Shown here: positions 41,433-49,624 of the stretch, piece by piece
Numbering within the stretch: the stretch's first letter is position 1
Layout of the letters: each line of letters opens with the position of its first letter
From: Lactiplantibacillus nangangensis
GTDB lineage: Bacteria > Bacillota > Bacilli > Lactobacillales > Lactobacillaceae
Direction of reading: 5' to 3'
Length of the DNA: 64,000 nt
NCBI RefSeq assembly: GCF_005405065.1
Contig: NZ_BJDI01000001.1
Location: forward strand, 124,001 to 188,000
Notes under the pieces: generated by a model
The model's input: only the letters and a program-made list of their open reading frames with translations
What the model was told of the DNA's origin: nothing
The model's database searches: none
Made by a program: the position numbers and the translations under genes

Positions 41433-43564
41433 AAATTGATGAAATTGATATTCGCCAGGGAACTGCTAATACGCCGCAACGTTCCCACGGTAACTGTTTA
41501 CCATACGTTGGTGTACCATTTGGCATGAACTACTTTAGTGTTCAAACGAACGGCGCTGACGGCGCTTGGTTTTTCCAACCCGCCTCACCACGTTTCGAAG
41601 GGATTCGTTTGACCCATCAGCCTAGTCCGTGGATCGGCGATTACAGCCACTTGCTGTTAACGGCCGTGCAATGGGCTGATCCTGACAAAAAGCCTGATCT
41701 AGTTGGGAACTATCGGCCAAATGAAGCCACCTTTAACGCTCACCATTTAGCGCTTTTCGACGATCATTTCAATGTGCAAACCGACTTAGTCCCAACTGCT
41801 TATGGTGCCGCCCTGAATTACGACTTCCAACAGTTAGAACTCGCCCATCACGGGATTGCGATCCAATTACCCGATGACGGTCAATTCGAATTCACGGCAA
41901 CTGGCGTCAAAATGAGTGTCTCCGATTACCACGGTGGCGAAGATCCAAACTTGGCCATGGCGTTTGAACTCGCAATTCCTAATTTTGATGTTGTTAATTC
42001 TGGTTTTTACGATGCCGATAATCAGTGGCATGCCGCAACTAAAGGCGCCGGCAAACAACTGACCTTACTTTTAGCGACCACGGTAGCCCAGGTTGACTGT
42101 CGCTTAGCCACTTCTTATCTCAACGCAGCCCAAGCGACCCGGAACTTGCAACGGCTACAGACGCCAACCTTTAACATGTTACTAAATGAAAGCGCTGACC
42201 TTTGGAATAATTACCTCGGCCGCATCACGGTTGAGGATCATCATCCAGCAACGGTGAAGACCTTCTACACTTGCCTTTATCGCTTATTCTTGTTCCCACA
42301 ACGTTGCTATGAATTAGATGAAACTGAACAACCGATTCATTACGACACCATAGCAAAAACGGCCAAACCTGGGCTACTTTATACCAACAATGGTTTCTGG
42401 GATACTTCGAAGACGGTCTACTCACTCTTCTCAATTCTGGCACCCGAACTATTGCCAAAATTCCTGCGGGGCTTCTTGACTAGTTACCAAGAAACAGGTT
42501 TCTTACCACGCTGGCTCGCACCAGACGAACGCGGCATGATGCCCGGCAACCTCGTTGATTCCGTGATCGCTGAAAGTGCTAAAAAAGGCTTAGCCGCGGA
42601 TTTAATGCCTGAACTGTTGGCCGCCATGCAAGATAGCGATTCTAAAAGCGCTACAGGTGAACGCTATGGTCGTCAAGGTAGCGCCGATTATGACAAGTTT
42701 GGCTATATTCCAGCCGATAAATACAAGGAAAGCGTGAACTGGACACAAGATTACTCATACAGTGACTACTGCATCGGGCAAGTGGCCGACACGTTAGCCC
42801 AACCGAAAGTCGCGGAAAAATACTGGCAATTATCGAAACGCTATCTTAATTTATTAGACCCTGAAACTGGCTTTTTACGCCCTAAGAATAGTGACGGTAA
42901 CTTCAAGCCTAACTTTGTGCCAGACCGCTGGGGAACCGACTATACGGAAGGTAGTGCTTGGCAAAACAGTTACAGCGCCTTTCATGACATCTCCGGTTTA
43001 ATGACGGCGCTGGGTGGTAAAGACCGATTTAACGCCCAACTAACTGAATTATGTAACACTAAACCGACTTATCACGTCGGCGGCTATGAAATGGTTATCC
43101 ATGAAATGTCTGAATTAGCTGCTGTAGACTACGGCCAACTGGCGATTTCCAATCAACCAAGTTTCCATCTGCCTTACTTGTTCGACTTCGCTGGTCATCC
43201 TGAGAAGACGCAAGTTGCAGTTAAACAATTACGGAAACTATTCAACGCTTCGGCCACTGGTTTCCCTGGTGATGAAGATAACGGCTCAATGGCTGGCTGG
43301 TTCATTTTTGCCTGCTTGGGCTTCTACCCAGTATGCCCCGCTGACGCGGAATACGCCCTCGGGATTCCTGCTTTTGACCAAGTGACCTTGCACTTGGCAG
43401 GTCACGATTTACAGCTGACGACCACTAATAACCACGATCACAACAACTTCGTTCAAAGCACGAGTATTGATGGTGAACCGTTGACAGATTTCACAATCAG
43501 CCATGCAAAATTGATGACAAGTACCCATATTGCCACTCGCTTAGGCCTAGTTCCAAATAATTAA
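41429..43564 (+). CDS. GH92 alpha-1,2-mannosidase
   Basis: A 711-residue Ca2+-dependent exo-alpha-mannosidase of family GH92. Recognised blocks are HGNCLPYVGVPFGMNYF, GFWDTSKTVYSLF (family GxWDT), YTEGSAWQNSYSAFHD and the C-terminal GFPGDEDNGSMAGWFIF and LGFYPVCPAD. It lacks a secretion signal, as does the streptococcal enzyme that trims alpha-1,2-mannose of high-mannose N-glycans. TTG at 41429 with AAGGAGG 8 nt before it overlaps the regulator stop, indicating coupling. GH92, GH38 and GH125 together can remove every alpha-mannose linkage of a high-mannose glycan. Confidence 0.93.
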   Translation: MKIDEIDIRQGTANTPQRSHGNCLPYVGVPFGMNYFSVQTNGADGAWFFQPASPRFEGIRLTHQPSPWIGDYSHLLLTAVQWADPDKKPDLVGNYRPNEATFNAHHLALFDDHFNVQTDLVPTAYGAALNYDFQQLELAHHGIAIQLPDDGQFEFTATGVKMSVSDYHGGEDPNLAMAFELAIPNFDVVNSGFYDADNQWHAATKGAGKQLTLLLATTVAQVDCRLATSYLNAAQATRNLQRLQTPTFNMLLNESADLWNNYLGRITVEDHHPATVKTFYTCLYRLFLFPQRCYELDETEQPIHYDTIAKTAKPGLLYTNNGFWDTSKTVYSLFSILAPELLPKFLRGFLTSYQETGFLPRWLAPDERGMMPGNLVDSVIAESAKKGLAADLMPELLAAMQDSDSKSATGERYGRQGSADYDKFGYIPADKYKESVNWTQDYSYSDYCIGQVADTLAQPKVAEKYWQLSKRYLNLLDPETGFLRPKNSDGNFKPNFVPDRWGTDYTEGSAWQNSYSAFHDISGLMTALGGKDRFNAQLTELCNTKPTYHVGGYEMVIHEMSELAAVDYGQLAISNQPSFHLPYLFDFAGHPEKTQVAVKQLRKLFNASATGFPGDEDNGSMAGWFIFACLGFYPVCPADAEYALGIPAFDQVTLHLAGHDLQLTTTNNHDHNNFVQSTSIDGEPLTDFTISHAKLMTSTHIATRLGLVPNN

Positions 43565-43590
43565 CCAACTAATTTTCAATGCTTAAACAC

Positions 43591-43640
43591 AAACCGAGCA
43601 GTCCATGATCTGAATGCGATTATCGACTGCTCGGTTTTTA
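43591..43640 (+). terminator. Terminator of the gntR-GH92 transcript
   Basis: Arms AAACCGAGCAGTC and GACTGCTCGGTTT with an internal loop, followed by TTTTTACTT. Confidence 0.9.
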
Positions 43641-43680
43641 CTTAATATCTAAAAATTGCAAAAGCTCAACCCTTTAACAA

Positions 43681-43866
43681 GCCGGAGGGCACTGCTGATT
43701 GCATCGGTCGTGATGGTGGCGTTTGGTCGGCTGGTTTTTCGCCGGCCTTACGCCACGGACGGTCCGGGACAATTGCGACCTTGGCAACTGTTCCGGGCGA
43801 GGGTCAAGACGTTTTTCAGGCTTGGCCCGGTCCCACGACCGCATGTCATCAGCAGTGCCCGGAGGC
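43681..43866. repeat. GC-rich fold-back element of unknown type
   Basis: A 186-base non-coding block clearly richer in GC than its surroundings. Its ends form an inverted repeat: left GGGCACTGCTGAT plus CGGTCGTG, right CACGACCG plus ATCAGCAGTGCCC. Inside are further stems: GGCTGG/GCCGGCC around a T5 loop, and a 13-bp near-perfect stem with arms CCGGGACAATTGC and GCAACTGTTCCGG. It fills the gap between the convergent GH92 and response-regulator genes. No reading frame looks genuine. It resembles a multi-copy structured intergenic repeat or small RNA; copy number cannot be seen from this window. Confidence 0.5.
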
Positions 43867-43890
43867 AAACCGTTTTAATAATTGCAAAGA

Positions 43891-45365
43891 CTATCTCATC
43901 GGCTGCGTTAACGCTTGGCGCCGATATTCCTTTGGTGAAATATCACAAATCAACCGGAAGTTCTTATAAAAATAACCACTATTCGTATAACCAATATCTA
44001 ACGCAATGTTACTAATACTTTCATCCGTATGCGTCAGCATTTCTTTGGCTTGGTCGATGCGATGCTGATTCAAATACTTCGAAAAACTCGTGTGAACCTC
44101 TTTTTTAAACAACTGGCCCAAATAGACCGGGTTCAAATGCAGCCGATCCGCTACTTGCGTCAGCGATAAATCCTGCGCATACTCTTGCGCCACGATATCG
44201 ATAACTTGTCGCACGTTCTTAGAAAAGCTCGGCTGCGTCTTCGGCTCATATCGTTGTACGATTGCGACAACGGCTTCTTCCAACCGCGCAATCGTCGGTG
44301 CATTGTCGATTGCCGTGAGTTGCCGCTCGTAATCTTGATTGCTGAATGTCTGGTAATTACTCAACACATTTAGCACCAGAAAGGCGACTTGCCGCGCATA
44401 CGACGGGGCGACGTGTTCATTACTCAACTTGGCAAACATCGCCCGCGTCAACGTGACCATGAGGGTTTGGTTGTCACTCCCTAGCGCCCGTTTGAATTTG
44501 TCCAACGAAATTTTAGGAATCTCCGCTTGCCGCAACCATTCAGTTCGCATTGCCCCCGATAAAAATGGCGACCGATCTTCGTAAAATTGGTATAGCTCGG
44601 CCAGTGTTTGCGCCTGTTCCAAACTATCGGCCAATTCCGAAAGCTCACTGACCCGTTGCCCCACGGTCACAAAGGACTCACCCGTAATCAGCTGTTGCGC
44701 TTCTAACTGCTGAATAAACTGCGTTAAGGCAATGTGTGAGCCGATAAAACAAATAATAAACTGATCCTGACTCGCATAATACAGATTTTGTTTCTGCTGC
44801 TGACAAGCCTGACTTAAAGCATCATAATTTGTCACAGCATTACAACAGATGACCGTAAACTTATGTTGGTTAGTCGCTGCGCCTGCGCTGTCCAATAATT
44901 GGGTCGCTTGCTCCGGGTCAGCTCTTGTGAGATCAACCGTTCTGTCTGCATCTCTAAGTAATAGTGCTTCGTCGCATCCGTCTTCGTGCGTAAGTCTAAC
45001 TGCTGCTTGGCACGATCCAATACCTGATCTAATTCCTGCGCATCAATTGGTTTAACCAAATAATCCATGGCGCCAAAATGCAGCGCTTGTTTCACATAAT
45101 CAAATTCTTGAAAGCCTGACAAAACAATGACGACCGGCGCTTGTGGCAACGCTTGCAGTTTTTGCATCAACGCTAGCCCAGTCATCTCCGGCATGCGGAC
45201 ATCCGTAATCACTAAATCCACCGGTTGCTGCTTAAATGCGGCTAAAGCCTGCTTCCCATTGCGGGCCGTTTGAACAATTTCAAAGCCGTGACGCTGCCAA
45301 TCAACGATTTTTGCCATCCCTTTGAGGATCATGTACTCGTCATCAACAATCATTACACTGTGCAC
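43891..45365 (-). pseudogene. Frameshifted YesN-type AraC response regulator
   Basis: Two overlapping frames together make one protein. The first (GTG at 45365, stop at 44832) encodes a receiver domain: MIVDDEYMILKG with the acidic pair, DLVITDVRMPEMTG with the phospho-Asp, and DYLVKPIDAQ. The second (to 43891) encodes the linker and a C-terminal AraC helix-turn-helix pair (LSLTQVADRLHLNPVYLGQLF and GYTNSGYFYKNF). Alignment to the intact paralogue at 48134 places a one-base deletion near 44911-44925. The joint length of 1475 bases is one short of a whole number of codons and matches the paralogue. Sequencing error is possible; otherwise the regulator lost its DNA-binding half. Confidence 0.85.
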
Positions 45366-45431
45366 CTAATCCACCCTCTTTTAAACTCTAACTCCAAAAC
45401 ATGTTATCGCTTACTTTTAGCTTAACATGTC

Positions 45432-45459
45432 AATCGACAATTGTGTACAATTGTCGATT
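45432..45459. promoter_or_regulatory. Perfect 12-bp dyad upstream of the frameshifted regulator
   Basis: AATCGACAATTG and its exact complement flank TGTA. It lies about 70 bp before the regulator start, next to a second dyad ACATGTTA-N16-TAACATGT (about 45400-45430). A TTGACA begins inside this second dyad on the minus strand, so both probably are operator elements. The binding protein is unknown. Confidence 0.5.
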
Positions 45460-45495
45460 CAAAGTGTCTGACTAGTTCGTAGTCATTAGAACAGT

Positions 45496-45617
45496 AAAGG
45501 CGCTCGCAGATAGTCTGCGAGCGCCTTTGGCAAGGGTGTGGGAAGCTCAAAATCATTATGATTTGGGATGATCATATTGAGTTGTCGATGGTTAGGAGTC
45601 ACCGGCGAGCTTCCCAC
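45496..45617 (-). terminator. Structured 3' region and terminator of the MsmK-type ATPase gene
   Basis: A very strong stem (AAAGGCGCTCGCAGA, 3-nt loop, complement; 45496-45528) is preceded on the minus strand by a wide perfect inverted repeat GTGGGAAGCTC/GAGCTTCCCAC (45538-45548 and 45607-45617). The latter encloses the small palindrome AAATCATTATGATTT. The first stem is the probable terminator; the wide fold of about 80 nt is unexplained and may be a 3' UTR RNA structure. Confidence 0.6.
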
Positions 45618-45672
45618 GGAGAGTTTTTGGAAGCAGTTTTAAGTCGACAAGGTTAGGGGGCTTGTCAATAAC

Positions 45673-46812
45673 TTAAGCTTCAGTTGGTTGGTTTTCTTCT
45701 TCTTCGTCTAACATGATTGAACTTTGGTTGTCCTTATCGAAGAAGTGCGCTTTGTTAATATCAAAGCCCATGTCCACTTTGGCACCTGGCTTGTGGAAGT
45801 CACGTGCATCAACGTTAGCCACAAATTCAGTATCGCCAACTTGACTGTACAATTGACTCGTCGCACCAAGCAATTCAGACACGTTAATCGTGGCATGTAC
45901 GGTTTGTTTTGGCCAAGTATCAATAAAGACTTTTTCAGTATGGATATCTTCTGGACGAATCCCGAAGACGATTTCCTTACCGTTGTAGCCCCGCTTGTCC
46001 AAAATGTTGCTCATCCCTTCAGGAACGTGCAATTCAACCCCTTTATGGTCATTGATCACGCCATCACGGTAGCTGACATTAAAGAAGTTCATGGCTGGTG
46101 ACCCGATAAAGCCGGCAACAAACATGTTCCGTGGCCGATCATAAATTTCAGAAGGGGTCCCGATTTGTTGGATCTGACCAGTTGACATAACAACCACCCG
46201 ATCAGCCATCGTCATCGCTTCAGTTTGATCATGAGTAACGTAAATCGTGGTCGTATTCAAGCGACGATGTAACTTCGCGATTTCGGCCCGCATTGAAACC
46301 CGCAATTTGGCATCCAAGTTAGACAAAGGTTCATCCATCAAGAAGATTGGGGCATCACGCACAATGGCCCGGCCTAAAGCGACCCGTTGCCGTTGACCAC
46401 CAGATAAATCGGCCGGTTTACGGTCTAAGAAGTCCGTTAAACCTAAGATTTCAGCGGCGTTATCAACTCGTTTAGCAATATCTTCTTTGCTATATTTACG
46501 TAACTTCAACCCAAAGGCCATGTTCCCCGCAACGGTCATATGTGGATACAAGGCGTAGTTTTGGAAGACCATGGCAATATCACGGTCACGCGGTGGAATA
46601 TCGTTCATGACTTTCCCACCGATTTCCAAGGTCCCCTTTGTAATATCTTCCAGACCCGCGATCATCCGTAAAGTCGTTGACTTCCCACAACCAGAAGGTC
46701 CAACGAAGACGATAAATTCCTTATCTTTAACGTGGAGATCAAAATCATTAACTGAATTTTTATCAGCGTTTGGGTAACGTTTATAGATATGTTCCAGATT
46801 AATTTCAACCAT
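45673..46812 (-). CDS. Carbohydrate ABC transporter ATP-binding protein, MsmK/UgpC type
   Basis: A 379-residue ATPase of the CUT1 sugar importers. Walker A is [10 protein letters not shown]-loop [11 protein letters not shown], signature [15 protein letters not shown], Walker [12 protein letters not shown], and the C-terminal regulatory TOBE-like domain has the GIRPEDIH motif. Such ATPases are shared by several permeases in one cell. No other ATPase is in the island, so it probably energises the permeases at 55410-57320. It is transcribed alone behind a good cre site (46911-46925). Confidence 0.92.
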   Translation of the reverse strand: MVEINLEHIYKRYPNADKNSVNDFDLHVKDKEFIVFVGPSGCGKSTTLRMIAGLEDITKGTLEIGGKVMNDIPPRDRDIAMVFQNYALYPHMTVAGNMAFGLKLRKYSKEDIAKRVDNAAEILGLTDFLDRKPADLSGGQRQRVALGRAIVRDAPIFLMDEPLSNLDAKLRVSMRAEIAKLHRRLNTTTIYVTHDQTEAMTMADRVVVMSTGQIQQIGTPSEIYDRPRNMFVAGFIGSPAMNFFNVSYRDGVINDHKGVELHVPEGMSNILDKRGYNGKEIVFGIRPEDIHTEKVFIDTWPKQTVHATINVSELLGATSQLYSQVGDTEFVANVDARDFHKPGAKVDMGFDINKAHFFDKDNQSSIMLDEEEENQPTEA

Positions 46813-46910
46813 AATGTATACCAGCCTTTCTCACAATGCTTTCGAATATATATCAGATTAGTTAATATCTTTTGTTTATTTATACCAACTTTCAACAGTT
46901 TCTATTCTAG

Positions 46911-46925
46911 TTGAAAGCGTTGTCA
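46911..46925 (-). promoter_or_regulatory. cre site of the MsmK-type gene
   Basis: TTGAAAGCGTTGTCA fits the CcpA consensus WTGNAANCGNWNNCW without mismatch. It lies about 100 bp upstream of the ATG. A -10-like TATAAA is between it and the gene on the minus strand. Confidence 0.7.
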
Positions 46926-46945
46926 TTTACCATGGGCACATTGTA

Positions 46946-47082
46946 CAAAAAGCCAGTCATTTGGCTGGTCAATGTACCAAAAAGGTCTGGTCACTGGCAT
47001 TCCAGTGACATTTACAGCTTCGGCGCACCCTGTTAATCAAAATTGGTGTGCCATTTTTCATAGCACACCAATTTGATTAACA
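46946..47082 (-). terminator. Tandem hairpins between the ROK kinase and MsmK-type genes
   Basis: Three stem-loops follow each other on the minus strand. The first has arms of about 20 bp (TGTTAATCAAAATTGGTGTGC region, one bulge; 47031-47082). The second is the perfect GTCACTGG-N4-CCAGTGAC (46990-47009) followed by TTTTT. The third is AGCCA-N6-TGGCT followed by TTTTT (46946-46965). The last two look like successive terminators of the ROK gene. The gap is 327 bases and also contains the msmK promoter. Confidence 0.65.
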
Positions 47083-47139
47083 GTTATTACTAAAAAACAA
47101 CTTAAATATCTAAAATCACTTACTTAGCCAGCAGTTAGC

Positions 47140-48003
47140 CTACTTTAGTAATGAAGCTGCCAAGGCAAAATCACCGACAGTCGCTGAAGCATTGTCAGCG
47201 AAGTGACTGTGAACGATCAAGTTTTCTGGAATCTTGACATAGTCATTATTCAACTTGTCGAAGTATTGACGCACTTTGATCATATCGTCGTCATTGACCA
47301 CTGAGCCACCAAAAATAATCTTTTCTGGGGCATAGTTGACGTAAGCGCTGAAGGCCATTTGAGCCGCGTAATAGTCAATGTAATCAAAGACTGGATTGTC
47401 ACGTTCCAACTTTTCACCAGGAATACCGGTCCGCGCTTCAATGGTAGGGCCAGCTGCGACCCCTTCAAAGCAACGATTACCATGGAATGGGCAGAAACCT
47501 TCGTAATGGTCATCTGGGTGCATCATGACCGGTGCGTGCCCCATTTCAAGATGGGAGTAGCCACCAATAAACTTACCATCTTGGATGACGCCACCGCCAA
47601 TCCCAGTCCCAATGGTGAAGTAAACCGCCGAATGAACGTCTTTAGCGCTACCGGCGATATATTCACCATAAACAGACGCGTTCACATCGGTCGTAAAGTA
47701 AACTGGCACGTGCAAAGCGTCAGTCAAGGTACCGACCATATCCGTGCCAGCCCAACCAGGCTTTGGCGTTGATAAGATATGACCATAGTCCTTGTTGCCC
47801 TTATTGATACCAATTGGGCCAAATGACCCTAAACCAATGGCATCCACAGGGTTTTCCTTGAAGAAGTCAATACAACCTGCCAACGTCGTTTTAGGGTCTT
47901 CCGTTGGGATCCGTTTTTTAGCAATAATTTTATATGATTCATCTGCGGCTGCTAAAATAAATTTAGTCCCGCCTGCTTCAATACTACCTAATGTTTTGCT
48001 CAT
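47140..48003 (-). CDS. ROK-family fructokinase/mannokinase
   Basis: A 287-residue ROK kinase close to ScrK-type fructokinases. GSIEAGGTKFILA is the ATP site, TTDVNASVYGEY carries the catalytic Asp, GTGIGGGVIQDG binds phosphate. The Zn motif is present as EMGHAPVMMHPDDHYEGFCP and HGNRCFEG. Enzymes of this group phosphorylate fructose and often mannose at C6, which would suit mannose released by the neighbouring mannosidases. ATG at 48003 behind AAGGGTGA is chosen over a GTG three codons upstream. It has its own promoter-like sequence. Confidence 0.87.
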   Translation of the reverse strand: MSKTLGSIEAGGTKFILAAADESYKIIAKKRIPTEDPKTTLAGCIDFFKENPVDAIGLGSFGPIGINKGNKDYGHILSTPKPGWAGTDMVGTLTDALHVPVYFTTDVNASVYGEYIAGSAKDVHSAVYFTIGTGIGGGVIQDGKFIGGYSHLEMGHAPVMMHPDDHYEGFCPFHGNRCFEGVAAGPTIEARTGIPGEKLERDNPVFDYIDYYAAQMAFSAYVNYAPEKIIFGGSVVNDDDMIKVRQYFDKLNNDYVKIPENLIVHSHFADNASATVGDFALAASLLK

Positions 48004-48133
48004 TATAATCACCCTTATTAGTTAATTTCGTTATACTCTTTATCATAGATGAAACCGGATACATTAGTTAATAAAACCCTACTTTTAAGGCAAGTTGCCG
48101 AATGGCTTTAGGCTTTTTACCGAATTTTCACGG

Positions 48134-49624
48134 TCAACGCCCGCTGGTTCCCGCTTTACGGTACTCCCCTGGTGACATCCCGGTCTGATTCTTAAACAAT
48201 TTGAAGAAATAACTCGAATTTTGATACCCAATCATCGTCGCAATTTGACCAATATCTTGGTCCGAGTGGCGCAACAAATCTACGGCCACGTTAACCCGAT
48301 AGTCATTGAGATACTGAGAAAAGCTGCGGCCGACCTCTTGCTTGAATTGTTGCCCCAAGTAGACCGCGTTTAAATGTAACTCGGCCGCGACCATCGCTAG
48401 CGACAATTGCTCCGAAAAACGTTGTTGCGCCAATTGACGCATGGCCGTCACATTTCTTGAAAACTTGGGCCGGCCATGCTGCTTGGCTAACTTGGCTATT
48501 TGCGATAGCGTCGCTTTGAGATCACTCACGTCACGCGCGCGATTGATGGCCGCAATCGTCGCCGACTTGTCATTGACCGTCGTTAAATGATCACTGAGTA
48601 CGAGCAATACAACTAGTGCAAACTGACGGGCATAGCCATCCGAAACATTCGCCTGTTTCATGTCATCAAATTGCGTCGTCAACCAAGCTGAAAAATCGGC
48701 AAAATCCAAATTATCGATCATGTCTTTGACATCTGAATAACTCGGCAACACTAAAGTTGCTTGTTCTTGATTTTCCGGCAACATGACTCGTAGCCCCGCC
48801 GCCGTTTCAAAGAAGTACTGCCGCGCAATTTCTTGGCGTAATTGCTGATAACGCTGCTTCAACAGCGCCATCGTCTGGCAAGGCGCCCCGATTAAGAACG
48901 GCCGGCGTTCAGCCCCAATTTGATGGGGTGCCTCGGCAATGAAGACATCGAGTTCTGCCGCCGTTCCTTGAAAAATAATGATGAAATCCTTGGCTTCTGT
49001 GTAGAACCCTTTGACCGTCGTTAAGGCTCGTAAATACGTCACGAGATCTTTCGGGGGTAAAGGATTCAGAACACCGATTAAACGGATTGGCTGGGTCTCA
49101 CCAAACTGCAGCCCTAACGACTGGCACACCTGCTGCTGTAGCGCGGCATCATCACTTGTTAGCAAGGTGCGGACTTGTGTTTGCACCGCCAATGACGCGT
49201 TTTGCGTCACCTGCTGCCGCGCATCAATGCGGGCAAGTGTCCCGTGTAGCGTTTCTAGTAGCTCGTCCGTATCGATTGGTTTACGGAGATAATTGACCGC
49301 GTTTTGTTTTAAGCCGGCATGGACATAATCAAAATCTGAATAACCAGAAATCACGATTAATTCCATTTCCGGTCGCAACGCTTTGGCGCGCGTCACAAAT
49401 TCAGGCCCCGCCATTTCTGGCATATTCATATCCGAAATCAAAATATCGATCGAATTCGTCTGTAAATACTTGATTGCTAAACGTGGATTCTGTTCCGTAT
49501 TCACAATTTCTAAGCCAAGACTTTCCCAGTCAACGAGTCGTTTTAAGCCACGCAGGATCATGTACTCATCATCAACTAGCATGACTTTTCGCATCGGTTT
49601 ATTCTTTGAGATCAAACTGCACAT
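48134..49624 (-). CDS. YesN-type AraC-family response regulator
   Basis: A 496-residue two-component regulator. Receiver domain: VMLVDDEYMILRG, ILISDMNMPEMAG with the phospho-Asp, NYLRKPIDTDE. A long linker is followed by an AraC domain (LSLAMVAAELHLNAVYLGQQF, and GYQNSSYFFKLFK near the end). It overlaps the kinase gene by 26 bases. ATG at 49624 has AAGGAG 9 nt upstream within the kinase gene; MRKVMLVDDEY at 49594 is a possible shorter start lacking a ribosome site. It probably activates the adjacent ABC importer and GH13 genes, as YesN-type regulators do. Confidence 0.92.
   Translation of the reverse strand: MCSLISKNKPMRKVMLVDDEYMILRGLKRLVDWESLGLEIVNTEQNPRLAIKYLQTNSIDILISDMNMPEMAGPEFVTRAKALRPEMELIVISGYSDFDYVHAGLKQNAVNYLRKPIDTDELLETLHGTLARIDARQQVTQNASLAVQTQVRTLLTSDDAALQQQVCQSLGLQFGETQPIRLIGVLNPLPPKDLVTYLRALTTVKGFYTEAKDFIIIFQGTAAELDVFIAEAPHQIGAERRPFLIGAPCQTMALLKQRYQQLRQEIARQYFFETAAGLRVMLPENQEQATLVLPSYSDVKDMIDNLDFADFSAWLTTQFDDMKQANVSDGYARQFALVVLLVLSDHLTTVNDKSATIAAINRARDVSDLKATLSQIAKLAKQHGRPKFSRNVTAMRQLAQQRFSEQLSLAMVAAELHLNAVYLGQQFKQEVGRSFSQYLNDYRVNVAVDLLRHSDQDIGQIATMIGYQNSSYFFKLFKNQTGMSPGEYRKAGTSGR

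Noticed and set aside
43656-44015. 119-residue and overlapping 62-64-residue frames across the GC-rich element
   Set aside because: They translate the inverted repeat and run into the 3' end of the regulator gene; arginine/proline-rich composition and lack of ribosome sites indicate non-coding sequence.
43891-45365. Programmed frameshifting in the broken YesN gene
   Set aside because: No slippery heptamer or stimulatory structure was seen at the junction; a simple one-base deletion explains the data.
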